Shown here in pieces: positions 7,631 to 14,342 of a stretch of 25,087 bases of DNA. A program made the translations under genes and the position numbers. Position 1 is the stretch's first letter, and each line of letters begins with the position of its first letter. Source of the stretch: Hyphomicrobiales bacterium (GTDB lineage: Bacteria > Pseudomonadota > Alphaproteobacteria > Rhizobiales > SZUA-8); the NCBI GenBank assembly GCA_003232175.1, contig QILX01000011.1, positions 1 through 25,087 of the forward strand. The letters run 5' to 3'. Under the pieces are notes generated by a model. It had not been told where the DNA came from, did no database searches, and worked only from the letters and a program-made list of their open reading frames with translations.

Positions 7631-8935
7631 ATGAATATTCATCAAAATATCGATCCCAATACCACCGAGGCGGCCCTTGCCGCGGCCTATGCCGCTAGGC
7701 GCGCGGCACTGCCAGGCGGGGTTAAGCTTGCCGAGATTCGCGATGAGGCCATGGCGCGCTTTAAGACCCTTGGTCTGCCCCATCGCCGCATCGAAGCATG
7801 GCATTTCACTGACCTTCGCCGTCTTCTGGCCGAAGCCTCGGCCCTAAGCGGCGAGGCGGCGGCGCCTCAAGTGGCCGATACTGGTTTTGCCGATCTCAAA
7901 CCCGCCCGGCTGGTCTTTGCCGGCGGTGCATTCGTGGCCGAGCTCTCCGATATTGAGGGCCTGGGCGAGGGGGTTGAAATCGCGGCCCTTTCCGCCGGCC
8001 CGCTGCCCGAATGGGCGCTGGCGCAAATCGCCGCGCGCCGGCCCGCTGGTGATAATGCGGTGTTTGACCTGGGGCTGGCGATGATGTCCGACGGGGCGCT
8101 GATCCGTGTCGCCGCCGGCTGCACTCCGGCCCGGCCGGTGGAAATCATCTCGATGTCGTCGGGCGGCGGATCCGTTCTTCGCCATGTCGTGGAGGTTGGT
8201 GACGGCGCAAAGCTTCGCCTGGCCGAACACTGCAGCGGCGAGGGGGCCATGACCCTCACAGCGATGAGTATTGATCTGGGCGATGGTGCCCGGCTTGATC
8301 ATGTCAAGGTTCAGGACGAGGGGCGGTCGACGGCTCACCTTGCGCCGGTTGTGGGGCTCATCGGCACAAGGGCGGTGATCAATTCATTTACCCTCACCCT
8401 TGGGGCGGACCTGGCCCGCGAAGAGCGTCATGTCCGGTTTGACGGCGATGACGGCGGCGGCAGCATTTCCGGCGCATTTCTTCTGTCGGGCAAGACCCAT
8501 GCCGATACCACCCTTTTCATCGACCACGCCAAACCCGGCGGCCAGAGCCGCGAGGTGTTCAAGGGTATCGTTGATGACGCGGCACGATCGGTGGTTCAGA
8601 CCTCGGTCGTGGTTGCACAACACGCCCAGAAAACCGATGCCCGACAGGGCATTCACGCGATGCTTTTGTCCGACCGCGCCGCCCACTACAGCAAGCCGGA
8701 ACTTGAAATTTATGCTGACGATGTGCAGTGCGCCCATGGCGCCACTGTTGGCGAGCTGGACGAAAACGCGATGTTTTACCTTATGTCCCGCGGCATCTCC
8801 CGGACCGTGGCCGAAGCCATGCTGATCGAAGCTTTTGTCTTTGGTGCCATGGATGAAATTGCCGACGACGATTTGCGGGAAGCCATAAGCGCATACGCCC
8901 TGGCGCGCCTTGATCAGAGGCAGACCCATGGCTGA
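7631..8935 (+). CDS. sufD: Fe-S cluster assembly protein SufD
   Basis: Partner of SufB in the SufBC2D scaffold, contributing to iron acquisition and the cluster-binding interface. It has 434 residues. The N-terminal helical part ends with the family-typical GLPHRRIEAWHFTDLRRLL (about 49–67). The beta-helix core follows, and the C-terminal block contains YSKPELEIYADDVQCAHGATVGELDENAMFYLMSRGI in its usual place, carrying the conserved cysteine and His. The start at 7631 is 29 bp after sufC and has only a weak ribosome-binding site. The 3' end overlaps the sufS start by 8 bases, suggesting translational coupling. Confidence 0.97.
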   Translation: MNIHQNIDPNTTEAALAAAYAARRAALPGGVKLAEIRDEAMARFKTLGLPHRRIEAWHFTDLRRLLAEASALSGEAAAPQVADTGFADLKPARLVFAGGAFVAELSDIEGLGEGVEIAALSAGPLPEWALAQIAARRPAGDNAVFDLGLAMMSDGALIRVAAGCTPARPVEIISMSSGGGSVLRHVVEVGDGAKLRLAEHCSGEGAMTLTAMSIDLGDGARLDHVKVQDEGRSTAHLAPVVGLIGTRAVINSFTLTLGADLAREERHVRFDGDDGGGSISGAFLLSGKTHADTTLFIDHAKPGGQSREVFKGIVDDAARSVVQTSVVVAQHAQKTDARQGIHAMLLSDRAAHYSKPELEIYADDVQCAHGATVGELDENAMFYLMSRGISRTVAEAMLIEAFVFGAMDEIADDDLREAISAYALARLDQRQTHG

Positions 8936-10174
8936 CTTGAACGCAATCGACCGCGCCGCGACATTCGATGTGGAAAAAATCCGGGCGGATTTCCCTATTC
9001 TGTCGCGTGAGGTCAACGACAAGCCGCTGGTCTATCTGGACAACGCCGCCTCGGCCCAGAAACCGCGTGCGGTGATCGATTGTCTGACCCGCGTTTATGA
9101 AAGCGAATATGCCAACGTCCATCGTGGTCTGCATTTCCTTTCCAACCTTGCGACATCTAACTATGAAGCGGCCCGGGAGAAGGTGAGGGCGTTCCTCAAC
9201 GCCCCCCATGTAGATCAGATCATTTTTACCAAGGGCGCCACCGAGGCGCTTAACCTGGTGGCATCTTCCTTTGCCGCGCCGCAGATCAGCGAGGGCGACG
9301 AGATCTTTCGGTGATGGAACATCACTCCAATATCGTGCCATGGCATTTCTTGCGCGAACGCCACGGCGCGGTGCTGAAATGGGCGGCGGTCAGCGATGAC
9401 GGCGCGCTTGACATGGCGGCCTTTGAAGCCCTTTTGGGCCCGAAAACCAAGCTGGTCGCCATCACCCACATGTCCAATGTGACCGGGGTTGTAACGCCGC
9501 TGAAGCAGATCATCGAGTTGGCCCATGAACGCGGTATTCCGGTGGTTGTCGACGGTAGTCAGGGAGCTGTCCATCTGGATGTGGACGTTACCGAACTGGA
9601 CGCCGATTTTTATGTTTTCACTGGCCACAAGCTTTATGGCCCAACCGGCATCGGGGTGCTTTACGGTAAAGCGGACCTATTAGCCGAAATGCAGCCCTAC
9701 CAGGGCGGCGGCGAGATGATCCGCGAGGTGTTTGAGGATCGCATCAGCTATGGTGCGCCGCCACACCGATTTGAGGCCGGAACTCCGCCAATCGCCCAGG
9801 CTATTGGACTTGGGGCGGCGATTGACTATGTGGAAGGAGTGGGGCGGGCTGCAATCATGGCTCATGAAGCGGATCTGGGGCGTTATGCCCACCAAAAGCT
9901 CGAAGCCATCAATTCCTTGCGCATTTTCGGCACCGCACCTGGCAAAGGCGCCATCGTCTCCTTTGAAATGAAAGGCGCACATGCCCACGATATTTCGACC
10001 ATAATCGATCATTCGGGGGTTGCGTTGCGAGCCGGCACCCATTGCGCTGAACCGCTGATGGCCCGGTTTGGCGTCACCTCGACCTGCCGGGCCTCGTTTG
10101 CCATGTACAACACCAGGGCCGAAATTGACATTCTTGCCGAAGCGCTGGTGCGCGCCGCGGCATTTTTCGACTAG
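8928..10174 (+). CDS. sufS: Class II cysteine desulfurase SufS, frameshifted
   Basis: PLP cysteine desulfurase of the SUF pathway, normally stimulated by SufE or SufU. The N-terminal part has FPILSREVNDKPLVYLDNAA and ANVHRGLHFLS. It reads to EGDEI (ATC at 9303–9305) and then runs into TGA. One frame over it resumes at VMEHHSNIVPWHF (9311 onward). Schiff-base Lys (FTGHKLYGPTG, about residue 236) and catalytic Cys (LRAGTHCAEPLM, about residue 374) are both intact. Homologues have VLS between EGDEI and VMEHH, so about 4 bp are missing after 9305. With them restored the length is 416 residues, normal for SufS. The ATG at 8928 overlaps the sufD end. The whole span reads as one gene, and I find no second lesion. 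Confidence 0.92.
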
Positions 10175-10200
10175 TACTTTGTGACCGTTAGGAAAAGATC

Positions 10201-10671
10201 ATGACCGAAGACAGGGATGTTCTGGACATCGCCTCAAACCCGCAAAGGGAAGGGGCTCCGGACCTGCCGTCTCACATCTCTCCGCCCGGCCCTGATGATG
10301 AGGTCGCCCGCGTTGACGAGGGCGATCTTGTCGATGGCCAGACTTCTGGCCTGTCACAAAGTGAAATCGACCGTCTGACCGCCGATATCATCGCCGCGAT
10401 CAAGACTGTCTACGACCCCGAGATCCCGGTTGATATTTACGAGTTGGGACTTATCTACAAGGTTGATATCAGCGACAATCGCCATGTCGTTGTCGATATG
10501 ACCCTTACGGCGCCGGGATGTCCGGTGGCCGGCGAAATGCCGCTCTGGGTCGAGGGCGCCGTGGGCATGGTAGAAGGGATCAGTGGCGTGACCGCGAAAA
10601 TGGTGTTCGACCCACCCTGGGATATCAGTCGAATGTCCGATGAAGCCCGTGTAGCGTTGAATATGTGGTAG
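10201..10671 (+). CDS. sufT: SufT, MIP18/DUF59-family Fe-S maturation protein
   Basis: A DUF59/MIP18-type accessory protein found in suf operons and implicated in maturation of Fe-S proteins. It has 156 residues. An acidic, low-complexity N-terminal extension (1–50) is followed by the family domain with VYDPEIPVDIYELGLIY (70–86), MTLTAPGCPVAGEMP (Cys107, the conserved cysteine) and VFDPPWDISRMSDEAR. It lies 26 bp after sufS and 10 bp before sufA. The start at 10201 has AGGAAAAG upstream. Older annotations call such proteins PaaD-like. The operon position argues for a cluster-assembly role and not phenylacetate metabolism. Confidence 0.94.
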   Translation: MTEDRDVLDIASNPQREGAPDLPSHISPPGPDDEVARVDEGDLVDGQTSGLSQSEIDRLTADIIAAIKTVYDPEIPVDIYELGLIYKVDISDNRHVVVDMTLTAPGCPVAGEMPLWVEGAVGMVEGISGVTAKMVFDPPWDISRMSDEARVALNMW

Positions 10672-10681
10672 GAGCTGGTAA

Positions 10682-11050
10682 ATGACCTTGCGACCCAGAC
10701 CTAAAGTTATGACCCTGACCGACGCCGCCGCTGTGCGAGTTGGCGAACTTGTCGCGGGCGCTGACGGGCCTGCCACCGGTCTTCGCATCGGGGTCAAAAA
10801 CGGCGGTTGCGCCGGCATGTCCTACACCATGGAGCTGGCGGAAGATGCCGGGCCTCTTGACGAGGTGGTCGAGGACCGGGGCGTGAAAGTGCTGGTTGAC
10901 GCCAAGGCGGTGTTGTTTTTACTCGGCACTGAAATGGATTACGAGGTTACCAAGCTCAAATCCGGATTTGTCTTCCGCAATCCAAATGAAACCGGCGCTT
11001 GCGGCTGTGGTGAATCGGTTTCGATTACGCCGGTCAAACTTCCAGCTTAA
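10682..11050 (+). CDS. sufA: A-type Fe-S carrier SufA (HesB/IscA family)
   Basis: Small A-type carrier that receives Fe-S clusters and hands them to apo-proteins. It has 122 residues. The three family cysteines are present: Cys43 in KNGGCAGMSY, and Cys107 and Cys109 in TGACGCGES. It is the last gene of the operon, 10 bp after sufT. The assignment to SufA rather than ErpA or IscA rests mainly on operon position, since these paralogues are hard to tell apart by motif. Confidence 0.94.
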   Translation: MTLRPRPKVMTLTDAAAVRVGELVAGADGPATGLRIGVKNGGCAGMSYTMELAEDAGPLDEVVEDRGVKVLVDAKAVLFLLGTEMDYEVTKLKSGFVFRNPNETGACGCGESVSITPVKLPA

Positions 11051-11358
11051 GCCCGTTCGCAGTTTTACACCTTTCCACCGCATCGTCCTGAACCCAACGC
11101 CCGTCATTATCCGGCTTGGTCGGACAATCCAGTAACCATTAGAATTTACGTAGTTTACTGCCGTGGCCCCAACCGCAAACATCGGGGGAACTGGATCATC
11201 GGTCCAGCCGGATGGTGGCTACCCATGGAGGGCCCCGAGGGGTTTTACATCTCTGAACGGTTGAGGTTTCGGCTCGTCGATACCCCGACCGGGAACGAAA
11301 AAACGGCGCCTTCACCGAAATGAAAGCGCCGTTTAGACCGCCTGTAAACGAATACAGA
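11051..11358. other. Intergenic region between sufA and the diguanylate cyclase (convergent)
   Basis: About 308 bp with no supported gene. It holds a CTGGA…TCCAG hairpin near 11190–11215, a GC-rich CCC/GGG stem followed by TTTT (11233–11246) that may end the suf transcript, and the stronger hairpin listed separately at 11298–11334. Short open frames here run through these structures and have no recognisable similarity. Confidence 0.6.
11298..11334 (-). terminator. Intrinsic terminator of the diguanylate cyclase gene
   Basis: AAACGGCGC (11301–11309) pairs perfectly with GCGCCGTTT (11326–11334) around a 16-nt loop. Read on the minus strand, the stem is followed by a T6 run (A6 at 11298–11303). 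It starts 24 bp after the restored stop codon of the GGDEF gene. It may also stop read-through from the suf operon, because TTT follows the stem on the plus strand. Confidence 0.85.
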
Positions 11359-12449
11359 TCAGGCGGCGTTTATCGACAGGTCGACATCGGGATCGGCCTC
11401 GCATTTGACGTTGTCGCGGCCGGCATGTTTGGCGGCGTATAAACATGCGTCGGCGCGCTGAAACAGCTCTTCAGTGCTCTCACCAGGCCGATATCGCGCC
11501 ACGCCGCGCCACGCCTAGCGAAAGAGTGATCGTTCCCAAATTTTCATTGGTCGATTTTTTGATCAATTCCTTGGTGCGGACCCGTTCGCGGATCTGGTCT
11601 GCGACAGTCACCGCGGCCCGAAGGTTGGTCTGCGGCAGAAGGATCGTGAATTCCTCGCCGCCGAACCGGGCCGCCATGTCGCGACCTTTGATATTTGCCG
11701 ACAGAAGTTTAGCCACGAGTTTAAGCACTTGATCACCGGTCTGATGGCCGTGATTGTCATTGAATTTCTTGAAATGATCGATATCTGCGACCACCAGGCA
11801 AAGCTCTTCCTGGGTTTCGGAGGCGTTGGCGGTTTCAGCGGCAAATTTTTCGTCGAAATATTTGCGGTTTGGAATGCCGGTGAGCGCATCGGTGCGTGAT
11901 TCGCTGCGAACCTCGTCCAGGCGGTCCTTAAGGGATGCGATCTGGTTTTTGGAATCCTCAAGTTTGGATTCCAGATCTCTGCTGTTCTTTTCCATTTTCC
12001 ATATCGCGGCTGGCCTTGACCAGGGTTTCGGCAATGGTCCGCAAGTCGTCGGCATTTTTGACTTTGCCAATCTGGGACCCAACCCCTTCGAGGCTGGTGC
12101 CATAGGCGCTGTTGGTTCCGGCCGCAGCACTGATGACTGCAATGGCCTGTTCGATTTCGATTGAAATCTTGCTGCTCAGCGAGACGACATTGTCGGCGCT
12201 CTGGCTGGGCGAAAAATACTGGTTCTGTATTTCACCGGCCACAGATTCGGTGATTTGGTCTCCGTCGGAAATCCGGCGGTCTATGTCTTCGTTCAGGGCG
12301 CCATTCTCACCTGAAACATATTGGTACCAGATTTCGAAATTGCGTGGCGTGGGCGCCATTCCGTGTTTCTGTGCATGTTTGATAGCCCTTTGGGCCAGGT
12401 CAAGCGACCGATCTAAATCAGCAGTGTAACTCACCGGAGTATCCCTCAC
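11359..12449 (-). CDS. Diguanylate cyclase (GGDEF domain), broken by two tandem duplications
   Basis: Makes cyclic di-GMP from GTP. The N-terminal ~150 residues are an alphaproteobacterial sensor-like region (HGMAPTPRNFEIWYQYVSG). A coiled-coil linker follows, then the GGDEF domain with DALTGIPNRKYFDE, DIDHFKKFND and active-site RFGGEEF. The inhibitory I-site position reads KGRD rather than RxxD. Two exact tandem duplications disrupt the frame: TTTCCAT twice at 11989–12002 and GCGCCACGCC twice at 11496–11515 (plus strand). Removing one copy of each gives a continuous frame to TGA at 11359–11361 (1091 − 17 = 1074 bp, 357 residues) ending in a normal RADACLYAAKHAGRDNV helix. As printed, the frames stop at 11958 and 11480. 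GTG at 12449 opens the frame; GTG at 12434, with GAGGG about 9 nt upstream, is the likelier start. No membrane segment is seen, so it is probably cytosolic. Confidence 0.9.
11496..11515. repeat. 10-bp exact tandem duplication inside the GGDEF gene
   Basis: GCGCCACGCC occurs twice in direct succession. On the coding (minus) strand this inserts 10 bp between LGVA and RYRPGE, so the frame ends early as LGVARRGAISAW. Deleting one copy restores LGVARYRPGES and the rest of the GGDEF domain. Confidence 0.9.
11989..12002. repeat. 7-bp exact tandem duplication inside the GGDEF gene
   Basis: TTTCCAT occurs twice in succession (ATGGAAA on the coding strand). One copy gives SRDMEKNSRDLESKLED, with the family-typical spacing between the linker Met and Leu-Glu. 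Two copies shift the frame, which then stops at 11958. Confidence 0.9.
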
Positions 12450-12590
12450 TTACAGCCAACCAGACGGCTTTCAAAAAAAGCCGGTGCCCCATTCACGTGC
12501 GTCAGCATAGATGGCGGCTCTTACTGTGGAGTAAACAAATGTTCTTTCCGGTATGGAAAATTCCAGGTCGCGGCTTAAGTCCCGGTAGGA

Positions 12591-14100
12591 CTATTTGGCA
12601 GCTGTCCGCGCCGGCCTGAGAAGAAAATCCGGTACATATTCGGTATCGGCATAAACAACACCGTCTGGCTTTTCCTGCCGCCTGTTACCGCGGGCTGCGG
12701 TTTCGCCTGCGGCGGTGGATTTAGCCCGGCCACTGCGTCCGTTGCCGGGCCGAGCCGGTTTTTTGGTTTTGCTATCAACCGGTGTGGGATTTTCGGAACT
12801 CGGAGGCGTTTCGACAGTTTCAACAGTTTCAACAGTTTCAACAGTCTCGATGGTTTCAGCAGATTTGGCTATTGTCCCGGTACGCGATTTTGCCCGGGCG
12901 CCGGCTTTGCGGCGCGGCTCTGCAGCCGGCGCAACTTGTTTGCCGGTGCTATCAGACGATGACGCCGGCGCATGACCTTGGGCCGATTGTTCTTCGATCT
13001 TCTTGCCGATCAGAGTTTCTACGGCGCGAAGGTTTTTCGCGTCCATCGGTGTGACCAGCGTAAAGGCTGCGCCCTGCTTTCCGGCACGACCCGTGCGGCC
13101 AATACGGTGAACGTAGTCTTCCGCGTGATGGGGCACATCATAGTTGAAAATATGACTGACATCGGGAATGTCCAGGCCCCGTGCGGCGACATCGCTGGCG
13201 ACCAGCAGTTTCAAGGTACCGGCGCGAAACCGGTCCAGGGTTTCGGTGCGGATATGCTGATCCAGATCGCCATGAATACACGCCGCGTCCAGCCCGTGTT
13301 TTGACAGGGACCGCTGCACGACCGAGACATCGCGTTTGCGGTTGCAGAAAATGATGGCGTTTTTCACCCCGTGTTCGGCGATCAGATTACGCAAAGCGGC
13401 GCGTTTTTCCTTAGCCTCCTGTCCGGTGTGGACAAGGCGCTGGGTGATTGTCGGCGCCGTCGTATTGTGTCGCGACACTTCGATCTGAAACGGGTTGTGC
13501 AGAAATGTATCGGTAATCCGTTTAATTTCCGGCGGCATGGTGGCGGAGAAAAACAGCGTTTGCCGGGTGAATGGGGTGAGCTTGAAAATCCGCTCGATAT
13601 CAGGAATAAAACCCATATCGAGCATACGGTCAGCTTCATCGATGACCAGAATCTCGACGCCATTCAGCATCAGTTTGCCGCGCTCGAAATGATCCAGCAG
13701 GCGGCCCGGTGTGGCGATGAGTATATCGGCGCCGCGATCCAGCTTTTTATCCTGCTCGGCAAAGGAAACCCCGCCAATTAGCAGCGCCACATTCAATTTA
13801 TGATTACTGCCATAGGTCACAAGGCTCTCAGCCACCTGGGCCGCCAACTCGCGAGTTGGCTCCAGAACCAGGCTGCGTGGCATTCGGGCCCGGGCCCGGC
13901 CGCGTTCAAGCCGTGTCAGCATGGGCAGTACGAAAGCGGCGGTTTTGCCCGTACCGGTCTGGGCAATGCCGAGCACATCGCGGGTTTGCAGAGCCGGCGG
14001 TATGGCCTGCTCCTGAATTTCAGTGGGTTTGGAGTATCCGGCGGCCTCAACGGCGGCCAACACCTTCGGACTTAAGCCGAGGTCAGAAAATAAATAGCAT
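12591..14100 (-). CDS. rhlE: DEAD-box ATP-dependent RNA helicase (RhlE type), start disrupted by a 4-bp duplication
   Basis: ATP-dependent RNA unwinding, usually in ribosome assembly, RNA decay or cold adaptation. The motifs are complete: Q motif GYSKPTEIQ, I AQTGTGKT, Ia PTRELAAQ, Ib TPGRLLD, II DEAD, III SAT, IV IIFCNRK, V ASDVAARGLDIPDV and VI HRIGRTGRAG. The ~120-residue C-terminal tail is basic and low-complexity and includes a VET repeat. The longest frame starts at GTG 14063, but in-frame codons upstream encode FSDLGLSPK, the normal RhlE N-terminus. ATG at 14098–14100 leads into it only if one copy of the AATA duplication (14089–14096, plus strand) is removed, giving MLFSDLGLSPKVLAAV. 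As printed, the ATG frame stops after five codons. A promoter-like pair lies at 14197–14224. The gene is 141 bp upstream of the GGDEF gene on the same strand. Confidence 0.92.
12808..12861. repeat. Six 9-bp units in the rhlE tail (VET repeat)
   Basis: The plus strand shows six consecutive 9-bp units. Three middle units are exact GTTTCAACA copies; the outer ones are GTTTCGACA, GTCTCGATG and GTTTCAGCA. On the coding strand they encode alternating ETI/ETV tripeptides in the disordered tail. The unit is a multiple of three, so changes in copy number would alter tail length without breaking the frame. Confidence 0.9.
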
Positions 14101-14120
14101 GCGTGCTTGTTACGTTCACT

Positions 14121-14309
14121 TTACCGGCGGCGACAACGCCGCGTGGGGACCATTAGGTCGGTGGGGCGCCGTTCTGGCGCACTAATACTTGCCCGGACCA
14201 TAGGCGAAGGCGGTCGAATGTCAAGAAATTCACTGTGTTTACCTTGACGATTTGCCAAAAGATAGCGGACAAGCTGATCACGTCTGCGCCAATCCATCCC
14301 CACCATTAA
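14121..14309 (-). CDS. Doubtful small ORF between parE and rhlE
   Basis: An open frame runs from directly after the parE stop (GTG at 14342; first ATG at 14309) to TAA about 20 nt before the rhlE ATG. It encodes a basic protein of 62–73 residues with MDWRRRDQLVRYLLANRQGK near its start and a TRRCRRR end. No family is recognised. The frame spans the likely rhlE promoter and a GCGGCG/CGCCGC hairpin, which argues for regulatory leader rather than gene. A ten-codon version (MVPTRRCRRR) ending at the same stop could act as a leader peptide. Both readings are speculative. Confidence 0.2.
   Translation of the reverse strand, partial: LMVGMDWRRRDQLVRYLLANRQGKHSEFLDIRPPSPMVRASISAPERRPTDLMVPTRRCRRR
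14197..14224 (-). promoter_or_regulatory. Sigma70-like promoter for rhlE
   Basis: On the minus strand TTGACA (14219–14224) is followed, after 16 nt, by TATGGT (14197–14202). This lies about 97 nt before the restored rhlE ATG at 14100. The leader contains a GCGGCG-TTGT-CGCCGC hairpin at about 14129–14144. Confidence 0.6.
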
Positions 14310-14342
14310 ATAATAATTACAATCTTTAAGCACTGGCACCAC

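Noticed and set aside
12466..12482. GGCTTT/AAAGCC hairpin over an A-run between rhlE and the GGDEF gene
   Set aside because: The T/A run is in the loop rather than after the stem, so it is not a convincing terminator.
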